64,000 nucleotides of DNA from Sutcliffiella rhizosphaerae (GCF_917563925.1 NZ_CAKJTJ010000006.1:128534-192533); one strand, 5' to 3'. Positions 39,141 to 46,741 are shown, numbered from the stretch's first letter. Translations and numbers: made by a program. The notes: generated from the letters alone by a model not told the origin.

Positions 39141-39497
39141 ATGAGGGAATTTAAGTTTCGTGCTTGGGAAGAAAATCTAAAAGAAATCATCCCAGTAAAA
39201 AATATAGATTTTAAAAAGAGAATGATAAATATTGATTCTGTTTGGCGCTTTTTTGATGAAATTAAATTAATGCAATTCACCGGTTTAAAAGATAAAAATG
39301 GCAAAGAGATTTATGAGGGGGATGTTATTTATATTTATGACGATGATGAATTAGGAGATGGATGGGGTGAAACAGTTATTTACCATCGAGCTTGTTTTAT
39401 GGCTGGTGATGACAATTTACTTGTTAATGTACATTTCAGAAGCGTTGTAATTGGCAACATATATGAAAATCCAGAGTTGTTGGGGCAATCTGAATGA
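39141..39497 (+). CDS. YopX-family protein
   Basis: The 118-residue protein starts MREFKFRAWEENLKE and has FTGLKDKNGKEIYEGDVI and GNIYENPELL, the signature of the YopX family common in phages. Function is unknown. ATG 39141 has correct spacing from AAGGAG; ATG 39135, two codons earlier, is too close. The end overlaps the next gene by four bases. Confidence 0.85.
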   Translation: MREFKFRAWEENLKEIIPVKNIDFKKRMINIDSVWRFFDEIKLMQFTGLKDKNGKEIYEGDVIYIYDDDELGDGWGETVIYHRACFMAGDDNLLVNVHFRSVVIGNIYENPELLGQSE

Positions 39498-40033
39498 TTT
39501 CCTATCATTACACTGATACGGAATTAAATAAAATACTCAAAACATTAACCATAGTCATAGATACCAGGGAGCAAGTAAACGGTCATATTTTAAATTACTT
39601 ACGGCAAAAGGGAATTCCTATCAAAATTCAAAAACTAGATACAGGTGACTATGGTTGCATGATTCCTCGAAATGATGATCTAGGCATTACCCGCGATATC
39701 TTTTTGCGAAGTCGTGTTGAACGTAAAGCCCATATGGACGAGATAACAGGAAATCTCCAAAAGGACACTCAAACAGCCTTTGAGAATGAATTAATACGCT
39801 CTAAAGACATTCCCTTCACTTTAATTGTGGAGGACCTGAGAGGCTACGAGAAAATGCTCAAAGGTGAGTACCGTTCAAAATATAACCCATTAGCATTACT
39901 GGGGCGGCTTAACACATTCAAAGCGAAATACAATTTTGAAATCGTTTATCTAGACCAGAAATTTAGTGGTAACTGGATCTATCATCATTTTTACTATAAA
40001 GCAAAGCATTACCTTAGAACAGGAATTTTTTAA
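39494..40033 (+). CDS. ERCC4-type nuclease
   Basis: This 179-residue protein has the ERCC4/XPF nuclease core: VIDTREQ at residues 21-27, LDTGDYG, and RVERKAHMDEI near residue 76, which supplies the E-R-K-x3-D metal site. Phage members may act in recombination or resolution of branched DNA. The start overlaps the yopX-like stop (ATGA). Confidence 0.85.
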   Translation: MISYHYTDTELNKILKTLTIVIDTREQVNGHILNYLRQKGIPIKIQKLDTGDYGCMIPRNDDLGITRDIFLRSRVERKAHMDEITGNLQKDTQTAFENELIRSKDIPFTLIVEDLRGYEKMLKGEYRSKYNPLALLGRLNTFKAKYNFEIVYLDQKFSGNWIYHHFYYKAKHYLRTGIF

Positions 40034-40051
40034 AAAGAAAGGAGAGCAGAA

Positions 40052-40246
40052 ATGAATAATCAAGCTACACAATTGAGCAGAGCTGTTGAGCAACGTAAAG
40101 ACTATTTGAAGGCTGAATTAATGAAGTACGGATATTTTAATACGTCTGATGGCAAACAACTTTACGAATTGAATCTTTCAGAGCTCGAGCAAATTCATAT
40201 TAATGTGAAATCTCAATTCGGGAAAGAAATGTCTAAAAAACTATAA
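40052..40246 (+). CDS. FbpA-like small protein
   Basis: The 64-residue protein (SRAVEQRKDYLKAELMKYGY, then GKQLYELNLSELEQIH) matches the family of Fur-regulated basic protein A of B. subtilis. The phage copy has no Fur box and belongs to the early operon. Function in the phage is unknown. Confidence 0.65.
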   Translation: MNNQATQLSRAVEQRKDYLKAELMKYGYFNTSDGKQLYELNLSELEQIHINVKSQFGKEMSKKL

Positions 40247-40283
40247 ATCTCAAAAACTAGATAAATATTAGGAGGAACTAACA

Positions 40284-40664
40284 ATGGCAAAAGTGCAACT
40301 TAATCAAAAGGAACAACATTATGCAGATACTCGTGAAGAAGCAGAGGAAATTATTTTAGCTGCTAAAGAAAATGATCATCTACAAATGCACAAAATAACC
40401 GAGAAATATAACAAGTACGGTCAGTATTTCTTAATTGATTTAACCTATGCTTATCAAACTCCTAAAGAAGTTATGGAGGCTCGGCCTGAAAAAGATAATA
40501 CACCAGATGGACAAATGAGTATTGATGATCATGAAGGAATTGAATACAAGGTGGAGAATGATGGTTCAGTAATTTTGAAAGAGGGGCAACAGCCAATAGA
40601 AGATAATTATGAAGATTACGAAGAAGGTGAAGAAACGGAATCTAAGCTTCTGAGGGTTAAATAG
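40284..40664 (+). CDS. Hypothetical phage protein with acidic C-terminus
   Basis: The 126-residue product begins AKVQLNQKEQHYADTREEAE and has a very acidic stretch (EDNYEDYEEGEETE) near the end. Not recognised beyond similar phage proteins. AGGAGGAAC precedes the ATG. Its last base is the first base of the next gene's GTG. Confidence 0.6.
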   Translation: MAKVQLNQKEQHYADTREEAEEIILAAKENDHLQMHKITEKYNKYGQYFLIDLTYAYQTPKEVMEARPEKDNTPDGQMSIDDHEGIEYKVENDGSVILKEGQQPIEDNYEDYEEGEETESKLLRVK

Positions 40665-40783
40665 TGGCAAATAAGTTGAAAAGAAAAAGACGGTTGGGCA
40701 AAGCACTTGCCCGCCGTCATAAGCAGAGTGTAGCTAGGGCTTGGAGAAATTACTTTGTAAAGATTGGATTTTTGGAAAAGTAG
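40664..40783 (+). CDS. 39-residue highly basic protein
   Basis: GTG 40664, overlapping the preceding stop by one base, opens 39 codons rich in Arg/Lys (KLKRKRRLGKALARRHKQSV) ending WRNYFVKIGFLEK. A GAGGG ribosome site lies seven bases upstream. Size and charge suggest DNA or RNA binding. Not recognised. The 40784-41072 gap that follows shows no convincing gene. Confidence 0.5.
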   Translation: MANKLKRKRRLGKALARRHKQSVARAWRNYFVKIGFLEK

Positions 40784-41072
40784 TACTCATCTATGTCTAT
40801 TTTCCTCTAACAATTCTGTCACCCTCATGTGGTGGATAACGGTCATGGTTATGATAATAAGGCTAAAAAAAGAAGATAATACCGTGCTAACTATTAAGCC
40901 TTTAACAACGTTTTGATTAAACAATTTTATCATTCCTATACAAAAAATTTGAACAGGAGCAAGCTTAATTTCAGGGCTGAACTTGAATGTATGCTGCTCT
41001 TGTTCATAGTAAGTGTGTGTAAGGAGAATTACTTTTATTCAAAAAATAATATTAATTGTAGAGGTGAAGCAA

Positions 41073-41270
41073 TTGATAGCCAACAGTGTAGACCTTCACC
41101 AAGATATGAAACGTAATTTTGTTTTAGACAAGCTATTGGAACAAGGTATTACTAAAAGTCAGCAAGGGCAGGACATTCATTTATTGTCCTATGAGGAATT
41201 AAAATACGAATTGGTTCTTCAATCGTTTAGGGAAATTGATGTAGCTAAGGATGCTAATAGGTGGTTTTGA
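41073..41270 (+). CDS. Small phage protein, conserved C-terminus DANRWF
   Basis: The 65-residue protein (LDKLLEQGITKSQQGQDIHL, then EELKYELVLQSFREIDVAKD) starts at TTG 41073 behind GAGGTGAAG. An upstream in-frame ATG 20 codons earlier has no ribosome site. It resembles FbpA-like small proteins of Bacillus phages in the G-I-T-x-x-Q-x-G pattern. Function unknown. Confidence 0.55.
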   Translation: MIANSVDLHQDMKRNFVLDKLLEQGITKSQQGQDIHLLSYEELKYELVLQSFREIDVAKDANRWF

Positions 41271-41309
41271 TGTCCGTTTGACAGAAAAGACAAAACAGAG
41301 GTGAGATAA

Positions 41310-42068
41310 ATAAAAAGTATAGAATTATTCGCAGGGATAGGTGGAATTGCATTAGCAGCTGAATGGGCAGGAATAGAAACAGTTGCTTTTTGTGAACGAG
41401 ATCCATTTTGTCATAAGGTTTTAAATAAACAATGGCCAGATATTCCTATATTTGATGATATACGCACACTAAATGCAAAAACACTAGAAGAAAGGGGAAT
41501 TGACGTTGGAACAATTGAACTTATTACCGGAGGATTCCCTTGCCAACCTTACAGTATTGCCGGGAAGCGAAAAGGCACGGAAGATGACCGTGATCTCTGG
41601 CCAGAAATGTTTAGGGTTATTAAAGAAATCAGACCAACTTGGGTTGTTGGTGAAAATGTTGCTAACTTCGTCAATATGGAGCTCGACCGCACGATATCTG
41701 ACTTGGAAAGCATCGGCTACTCCACAGGGGCGGTTGTATTACCAGCTTGTTCCGTCGGGGCGTTCCATACCAGAGAAAGGACGTTCATTATTGCCAATTC
41801 CAATAGCCAGTTGCGGGAGACATTTGAAGTTCACTCAAAACCAAATATTGAAAGTGAAAATAAAAAACCAGATGAATGGGAACAATTTTTCTTTATCAAT
41901 CGTGGAGCTAATAACGTTGAATTTCGGAAAGTCGATAAATCCTTGCTTTGTAGAGATGATGATGGGGTTCCCAAAGAATTGGACGAAAGTAGACTGAAAG
42001 CTTTGGGTAATGCTGTAGTACCACAGCAAATCTATCCACTCTTTGAAGCTTTAAATAGATTAAATTAA
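41310..42068 (+). CDS. C5-cytosine DNA methyltransferase, apparent ATA start
   Basis: The frame codes a 252-residue C5-methyltransferase: motif I IELFAGIGGIALA, motif IV GGFPCQPYSIAG (catalytic Cys), motif VI VVGENVANF, motif VIII HTRERTFIIA and motif X ALGNAVVPQQ. The target-recognition part is short. No ATG, GTG or TTG precedes motif IV in frame; the codon that should be the start, correctly spaced behind GAGGTG, is ATA 41310, and a stop lies immediately before it. The first standard start (41607) would lose motifs I and IV. Expression is thus likely reduced or lost. A probable cognate nuclease is not seen. Confidence 0.8.
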   Translation: MKSIELFAGIGGIALAAEWAGIETVAFCERDPFCHKVLNKQWPDIPIFDDIRTLNAKTLEERGIDVGTIELITGGFPCQPYSIAGKRKGTEDDRDLWPEMFRVIKEIRPTWVVGENVANFVNMELDRTISDLESIGYSTGAVVLPACSVGAFHTRERTFIIANSNSQLRETFEVHSKPNIESENKKPDEWEQFFFINRGANNVEFRKVDKSLLCRDDDGVPKELDESRLKALGNAVVPQQIYPLFEALNRLN

Positions 42069-42126
42069 GGAACAGTCCGAGAAATCTAACAAAAAAGATG
42101 AAATAATACATTTATAATCATAGATT

Positions 42127-42237
42127 ATGGATTTAGCTTTAAGTCAAAGAGGAATGGAACCAGTTGTATGCACCTGAAATGTGGTTGGAGGATATTAATA
42201 CATCCTAAAATGCTGGATGAAATGGAGCCAAAGAATT
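42127..42237 (+). other. Possible decayed gene remnant
   Basis: Short protein-like stretches appear in different frames (DLALSQRGME, then WNQLYAPEMWLEDINTS, then HPKMLDEMEPKN), as if a small gene had been broken by frameshifts. No ribosome site is clear. This is a weak call. Confidence 0.25.
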
Positions 42238-42418
42238 AACTAATACGAGATTTATACAGACTCAGCGTCTGGTATTTATAAATTAGTTTATCTAATTCCT
42301 GACTTTGTTTAATAATTTTTGGATCATGGAAATCCTTAGATAAGGCTAATTGTGTTAATTCTTTTTTCCGATATTCAATAATACTAAGTAATCTTTCTAT
42401 TACAGTGACTGTTACCAT
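42236..42418 (-). CDS. Spo0E-like aspartyl-phosphate phosphatase
   Basis: This 60-residue protein matches the Spo0E/YisI/YnzD family: an N-terminal helix (IERLLSIIEYRKKELTQLAL) and the signature DPKIIKQSQELDKLIYKY, with S-Q-E-L-D containing the active residues. The family removes phosphate from Spo0A and so delays sporulation. ATG 42418 lies behind GGAGGC; an in-frame extension to 42583 is rejected. It is the only minus-strand gene in this part of the prophage and so is probably expressed in the lysogen. Two Spo0A-type boxes lie upstream (42489-42515). Confidence 0.85.
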   Translation of the reverse strand: MVTVTVIERLLSIIEYRKKELTQLALSKDFHDPKIIKQSQELDKLIYKYQTLSLYKSRIS

Positions 42419-42488
42419 AAGTGCCTCCAAAAAATAAAGATAAAGTATATGACACATTATGGAATAAAAAGACAAAAAAAGAAATAGT

Positions 42489-42515
42489 TTCGACAAAACA
42501 GCTATAAAATCGACA
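42489..42515 (-). promoter_or_regulatory. Tandem Spo0A-like boxes upstream of the Spo0E-like gene
   Basis: On the minus strand TTTGTCGAA (ending at 42489) matches the 0A-box consensus TTTGTCRAA exactly, and TGTCGAT (42509-42515) matches less well. The centres are 20 bp apart, about two helical turns. A possible promoter (TTTCTT, 17 bp, CATAAT) lies between the boxes and the gene. Regulation by Spo0A is inferred. Confidence 0.5.
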
Positions 42516-42574
42516 GAAAAAAGACAAGATTTCTCCTGTCTACCCAAGAAAATTATACCATAGGGGGAATCTTG

Positions 42575-43027
42575 GTGTCTCAATTACAGTTTAAATTGCC
42601 CGAAATAGATAGAGAATTAACCAAAAAGGCTGTTGAAAGTGCTTTAGAGAAATATCGCTTTTACCTTCTAACAATTCCAGAAGAGAAACTGCCTAGAATA
42701 ACACCTGCCTACTCATTAGTACCTCCTTCCAACACCAATGAATTTCATTCCTCCACAGAAGATGCTGTTATTGGTCGAGTAGATGGAGAAAGGGAGCGTC
42801 TGGAGTATATAGAGCGTATTAGAAGGGCTGTTAATCGTTTGAGTAGTAGAGAAAGAGAATTGATAATTAAAAGGTATCTGGAAGAAGATGAAGTGTATGA
42901 TTATGAAATTTATAATGATAAAGGTATGAGCGAAAGGCAGTATTATAGGTTTAAAGGTAGAATGTTTTATAAGTTAGCTTTTTTATTGAAAATTGAAGTT
43001 TATAAAAATAATGAGCATCCATTATAA
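42575..43027 (+). CDS. ArpU-family late transcription regulator
   Basis: The 150-residue protein fits ArpU/RinA-like phage regulators: a long N-terminal helix (KAVESALEKYRFYLL) and a sigma-like C-terminal region (RRAVNRLSSRERELIIKRYL, then YDKGMSERQYYRFK-type MSERQYYRFKGRMFYK). Such proteins activate late genes. GTG 42575 is preferred by spacing from AGGGGG. The likely target is the 11 bp repeat array at 44341-44404. Its stop lies inside the terminator at 43014. Confidence 0.8.
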   Translation: MSQLQFKLPEIDRELTKKAVESALEKYRFYLLTIPEEKLPRITPAYSLVPPSNTNEFHSSTEDAVIGRVDGERERLEYIERIRRAVNRLSSRERELIIKRYLEEDEVYDYEIYNDKGMSERQYYRFKGRMFYKLAFLLKIEVYKNNEHPL

Positions 43028-43052
43028 TTAAATGGATGCTTATTTTATTTTT
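43014..43052 (+). terminator. Terminator at the end of arpU-like gene
   Basis: AGCATCCATT and AATGGATGCT form a perfect 10 bp stem with a seven-base loop, then a T-rich tract. It ends the early/middle operon and isolates the cargo gene that follows. Confidence 0.8.
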
Positions 43053-43071
43053 ATTACAAAGGGGATTGGTT

Positions 43072-44331
43072 ATGAGATTACCAGTAGAAAAGTGGTTGGA
43101 AGAACAAGATTTTGATGAGAATATAAGAGGGCTATTTAATGAGTCAATAATTTGTTATAAAGCATCTGCATATAGAGCATCTTTACTATTTTCATTTTTA
43201 GGCTTTCAGACAGTAATCAGAGAAAGAATTATTAAAGCGGAGAAACCAGGAAACATTCACCCAAAGGCTTGGGAGGCAATTAAGAGTAATCTTAGAAAAG
43301 AAGATTCTTGGGATATGGAAGTGAATGAAAGTATTAAGAAAAATGATGAAAATAAAAGATTGTTTATAATGACTGACGATTTACGGCAACAAGCAATTTA
43401 CTGGAAAAACAGAAGGAATGATTGTGCTCATTCAAAGTCTAATATTATTGATTCTTCACATATCGAATCTTTTTGGTTTTTTCTTTTTTCTAACCTATCT
43501 AAATTTGTAGTAAATGGAAGTAAAGAATCCTTAATACAAAAAATAGATAGACATTTTGATTTAAATCTAACAAGAGAAGATGAAGATTTTACATACATTA
43601 TAAAGGAAATCCCTAATGCCTTATACGAAGAAGATATATTAGACTTTTTACATAAATTAGATAATGTTTTTATGGAAAATGAAACTTGGTACCCGATCAT
43701 TGCTGAAAGAGCAATGAGTTTCTTTAATCAATTAATTAACTTGGGAGATCCATATACATCTAAATCAATTGATTTTATTAAGAAAGATAATGATTTAGAG
43801 GAATCATTTTTAAATGCACATCCAGATAAAGTTACATATTTTTACGGAAATAATCAATCAGAAATTAGACATTTATGGAGGGTGAAATTTAATTCATTTG
43901 GAAGTGTAAAATATAAGATATTGGCAAGGTTGTTATCTAATGGATTTGTTACAGATGAGAAAGAGGAAGTTTTTAATCATATTATTAGAACAAGTAAAAG
44001 TTCCTTTCCTTCAACAAATGATGCCACTGTGTTAGAACAACACGGCTATTTTAATCAATACAAAAGTTTAGTTTTTAGTGAAAATATTCCACTAATTCAT
44101 GTATTCGATTGGGGTAATAATGCAGATGAGTCAGTGGGAATGCATTTAAATCTAATGGGATTAGATGCCCAAATTGTTAAAAGTATAAATAGAACTTTTT
44201 TACATGAACCTTTCCCATTTAAATTGCAAAAAAGTCTTTCAAAGTATTTTTCAGAAGGTGAAGTTAGGGATAAATATATACAAGTTTGTGATGAACTAGG
44301 TATTTCTCCTACTGAGCACTTAGGCTTTTAA
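43072..44331 (+). CDS. HEPN-like protein, prophage cargo
   Basis: I do not recognise this 419-residue protein as a whole. Residues ~20-140 look like a HEPN domain: helix one CYKASAYRASLLFSFLGFQ, then KNRRNDCAHSK with the R-x4-H motif (Arg115, His120) that is catalytic in HEPN ribonucleases. The remaining 280 residues are helical and without known motif; no membrane segment is seen. It lies between the late regulator and the late promoter, where temperate phages carry accessory genes, and has its own ribosome site (AAAGGGGAT). A defence or abortive-infection role is inference. Confidence 0.65.
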   Translation: MRLPVEKWLEEQDFDENIRGLFNESIICYKASAYRASLLFSFLGFQTVIRERIIKAEKPGNIHPKAWEAIKSNLRKEDSWDMEVNESIKKNDENKRLFIMTDDLRQQAIYWKNRRNDCAHSKSNIIDSSHIESFWFFLFSNLSKFVVNGSKESLIQKIDRHFDLNLTREDEDFTYIIKEIPNALYEEDILDFLHKLDNVFMENETWYPIIAERAMSFFNQLINLGDPYTSKSIDFIKKDNDLEESFLNAHPDKVTYFYGNNQSEIRHLWRVKFNSFGSVKYKILARLLSNGFVTDEKEEVFNHIIRTSKSSFPSTNDATVLEQHGYFNQYKSLVFSENIPLIHVFDWGNNADESVGMHLNLMGLDAQIVKSINRTFLHEPFPFKLQKSLSKYFSEGEVRDKYIQVCDELGISPTEHLGF

Positions 44332-44340
44332 TTGTTAGAA

Positions 44341-44404
44341 TAATTTCAGGGTATTGGCAGGATATTGGCAGGATATTGGCAGGATATTGGCAGTAACACG
44401 GCAG
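44341..44404 (+). promoter_or_regulatory. 11 bp tandem repeats, probable late-activator binding sites
   Basis: TATTGGCAGGA is repeated with an exact 11 bp period: TATTGGCAG at 44352, 44363, 44374 and 44385, flanked in phase by degenerate units ending CAG at 44341 and 44396. One unit per helical turn places all on one DNA face. A possible promoter -10 (TATAAA or TATTAT) follows within about 25 bp. By position after the ArpU-like gene it probably binds that activator. Confidence 0.65.
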
Positions 44405-44455
44405 AGCATTTCTCTATAAAGGTGTTATTATGATATTAACGAAATATATCAAGAG

Positions 44456-44486
44456 GGCAACACTCAGTTTGAGTGGTGTCTTTTTT
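44456..44486 (+). terminator. Terminator or attenuator behind the late-promoter repeats
   Basis: CAACACTCA and TGAGTGGTG form a 9 bp stem with a short loop, followed by TCTTTTTTATTT. It lies only about 50 bp behind the suspected late promoter and before the next gene. Confidence 0.65.
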
Positions 44487-44554
44487 ATTTTGTTGAAGGA
44501 GAAATATCACACTTCTAGAATTTCTTATAGTATTGAAGTTATAGGGGGATATAA

Positions 44555-45187
44555 ATGATAGTTGATTGGATTACTGGAATATTAATTAGTATAGTAGGAA
44601 GTGCTATTTTTTTAGGAATGACTTGGTTGGCCAGTAGTTTTTATAAAAGAACAAAGTATTGGAAAAACGTTGATAAAAGTAATAAAGAAATTTTGAAAAT
44701 ATTGATACAAACACTCTCAGAAGGGATTTACCCTAACCAAAAAATTTTAGAGAGTATAATACAATCAACAGCAGTAATATATAAAATAAGAGTAAAAGAC
44801 TTAAAGAATGTTGAAGAATTAATAAACGATATGATTAAAGAAGTATTTGAGTCAAATTTTATTAGCTACAAAGATAAGAATGAAATAAGCATAAAATTAG
44901 TAGAGTTAAAAGAAACTTATGTAGCCGATTCTTATTCAGTAAATATTGAACCAGAACAAGAGAAAGGTAAAAATAATGCATTTAACCAGATAGTAAAGCT
45001 AGGTGTAATGAGCTTAATTGTATATGGATCATTGGCATATTACTTGTTCAGTGGAATTATTCGGATTGAAGGATTAGGTTCAAAAGACGCAACAACAATG
45101 TTAGCAACAGCAGTTTTTATTGTAAGTGCTATTTATGTCTTATTAGTATGGAAAGTTTCAAGAAAAGGCGATAAAAAAACAATATAA
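44555..45187 (+). CDS. Membrane protein of unknown function (cargo)
   Basis: The 210-residue protein has an N-terminal membrane segment (residues ~4-28), a central soluble helical part (KILIQTLSEGIYPNQKILES) and two C-terminal segments (~147-168 and ~180-202). Not recognised. Ribosome site AGGGGGAT. The topology, with a soluble sensor-like middle, is frequent in superinfection-exclusion and effector proteins, but this is only suggestive. Confidence 0.6.
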   Translation: MIVDWITGILISIVGSAIFLGMTWLASSFYKRTKYWKNVDKSNKEILKILIQTLSEGIYPNQKILESIIQSTAVIYKIRVKDLKNVEELINDMIKEVFESNFISYKDKNEISIKLVELKETYVADSYSVNIEPEQEKGKNNAFNQIVKLGVMSLIVYGSLAYYLFSGIIRIEGLGSKDATTMLATAVFIVSAIYVLLVWKVSRKGDKKTI

Positions 45188-45314
45188 ATTGGTCTGTTTA
45201 TCAAGCGAAATCAACTTATTGAATTGGTGTCTTTTTATGTCTAATATTGACGAACGATAGAAGTTGTCCTGGTAGTTCCTTTTGCTCATAATTGTGGGTG
45301 AAGGGAGACTCCAT

Positions 45315-45929
45315 ATGTTTAGTAAAAAACATTTGTATTTATTCACCATACTAATTATATTGATACCAGTAATAGTAAATATTTTAATGAATTCTAGGCT
45401 CCCTTTATTTCCAGTGGGGCTTAACAATGACTGGATTGGCTTTTTTGGTAGTTTTTTAGGAAGTATAGTGGGAGGAGGATTAACGTTACTAGGGGTTAAA
45501 CTAACGCTTGATTATCAATCAGACAAAGAGTATATCAATACGACTCCCAAGAAAATAATGAGACTTCATAAAATGAGCAAGTCTCTAAATAATTTAAATA
45601 ATCACATTGTATTCTCAAAAGGTGCAATTGATAAAAAGTACATTGCTTCTAAAATAGAAGAACTTTTAGAAGAAGCCTCTAGTATAGATAGTTTGGTTTT
45701 TTCAAATATTGTTGGCATTGAAACTGAATGTGAAGTGTTTTTTGAAAAACATAGTACACTGGTAAAGTTAGATAATTGGGGTGCGTCAGTAATAGTAGAT
45801 CAATTAGAATATATTGAATTAGTAGATCGAACTTCAGACACAATTGATAATGTAATTAAATTTGTTGATAAATATAAATACAAATTAAAAAAGAAATATA
45901 ACAGGATTGAATCCAAGTTTAGACAATAA
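45315..45929 (+). CDS. Membrane protein with glycine-zipper second helix (cargo)
   Basis: The 204-residue protein has a first membrane segment at residues ~7-26 and a second (WIGFFGSFLGSIVGGGLTLL, ~38-62) with G-x3-G spacing that favours tight helix packing. The rest is helical and cytoplasmic by charge. ATG 45315 follows AAGGGAG. Small membrane proteins with this W-x-G-F-x-G-S-x-L-G pattern occur widely in bacilli, without known role. Confidence 0.6.
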   Translation: MFSKKHLYLFTILIILIPVIVNILMNSRLPLFPVGLNNDWIGFFGSFLGSIVGGGLTLLGVKLTLDYQSDKEYINTTPKKIMRLHKMSKSLNNLNNHIVFSKGAIDKKYIASKIEELLEEASSIDSLVFSNIVGIETECEVFFEKHSTLVKLDNWGASVIVDQLEYIELVDRTSDTIDNVIKFVDKYKYKLKKKYNRIESKFRQ

Positions 45930-46095
45930 ATAATAAGGTAGAAGGCAATCTGACGGGGGTTATTGATGTTTGTTGATATAAATATTTTTAGATGCTATAC
46001 AATTCGTAAAATAATTAATTTTATATTATTTTTACCTAATGCTGAATTTGGTTTTTTAGTTCAAAGGTCCAGGTAAGTGCAGGACATCCCATATT

Positions 46096-46104
46096 TTTGT
46101 CGAA
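46096..46104 (+). promoter_or_regulatory. Possible Spo0A box upstream of the DPG-repeat gene
   Basis: TTTGTCGAA is an exact match to the 0A-box consensus, 24 bp before the gene start. A single nonamer can occur by chance, so this needs support. Confidence 0.3.
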
Positions 46105-46127
46105 ATTAGACTGTGGAGGTGATACAG

Positions 46128-46313
46128 ATGAAATCATTTGATCCAGGAGTAGGCAGTGGACATAGAACATTAGATCCAGGAGCTGGCGGGGGATATAAAG
46201 TATTAGATCCTGGCACTGGTGGAATGAAAATGAAAGACCCAGGTGTTGTAGGGCATGATCCGGGTGCTGGTGGGGGTCACAAAGTAATGGACCCAGGAAC
46301 TGTAGGGAATTAA
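46128..46313 (+). CDS. 61-residue DPG-repeat peptide (cargo)
   Basis: The peptide is almost entirely repeats of D-P-G-x-G-G-G-x-K-V-L. DPG occurs at residues 5, 16, 27, 37, 44 and 55, so the usual period is 11. Three repeats carry His or Tyr before Lys. There is no signal peptide and no hydrophobic segment. The start ATG 46128 follows a near-ideal GGAGGTGAT, and the gene has its own terminator, which argues for a real product. I do not recognise the family. Options are a structural or metal-binding peptide, or a precursor cut at the repeats. Confidence 0.65.
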   Translation: MKSFDPGVGSGHRTLDPGAGGGYKVLDPGTGGMKMKDPGVVGHDPGAGGGHKVMDPGTVGN

Positions 46314-46321
46314 TAATACAT

Positions 46322-46348
46322 AAAACATCCTTTTCAGGGTGTTTTTTT
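46322..46348 (+). terminator. Terminator of the DPG-repeat gene
   Basis: AAAACATCC and GGGTGTTTT form a 9 bp stem (one G-U pair) followed by a T-run. It resembles the terminators at 46640 and 47631. Confidence 0.75.
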
Positions 46349-46400
46349 ATTTCTTAATCATTGAAAAATCTTTCCGATATATTATTGGGGGGGGATTTTA

Positions 46401-46637
46401 ATGAAATGGGAAAAGTGTAAAAGGTGTGGAAGTAACAGAGTAGTAAAAAGATATTCTTTAAAGATAGCAATATTTCTATTATTCTTTTTCTTGTTGACAT
46501 TAGTCATTAGTAGTTTTCAAGATAGTTTCTTAGCAAAGTTAGTTCCTATTGTGGTTCTTTGGATAATTTCAATACTAATGAGACCATATTCACGCATATT
46601 GTATTGTAAAGACTGTGAATTAAAGTGGAATCCTTAA
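46401..46637 (+). CDS. Membrane protein with zinc ribbon split around two helices (cargo)
   Basis: The 78-residue protein begins KWEKCKRCGSNRVVKR and ends YCKDCELKWNP, with two membrane segments between (residues ~22-42 and ~47-64). The two CxxC pairs together make one zinc ribbon, so both ends must be on the same, probably cytoplasmic, side. Ribosome site is a run of eight G. Function unknown. Confidence 0.65.
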   Translation: MKWEKCKRCGSNRVVKRYSLKIAIFLLFFFLLTLVISSFQDSFLAKLVPIVVLWIISILMRPYSRILYCKDCELKWNP

Positions 46638-46639
46638 AT

Positions 46640-46665
46640 GCATCCTTTCGAGGGTGTTTTTTTAT
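46640..46665 (+). terminator. Terminator of the zinc-ribbon membrane gene
   Basis: CATCCT and AGGGTG around the loop TTCG, followed by seven T. Confidence 0.75.
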
Positions 46666-46741
46666 TCTTGTAAGAATATCGAAATAAAGAAAATTAATTC
46701 TGTAGTATTATAGTCTCGAATATCTGATGGAGGATGAGACT

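Noticed and set aside
41500-41997. 165-codon frame inside the methyltransferase gene
   Set aside because: It is a different frame of a gene with all conserved methyltransferase motifs; no domain is visible in it.
44352-44393. CRISPR-like repeats
   Set aside because: The units are contiguous 11 bp repeats without spacers, in a promoter position.
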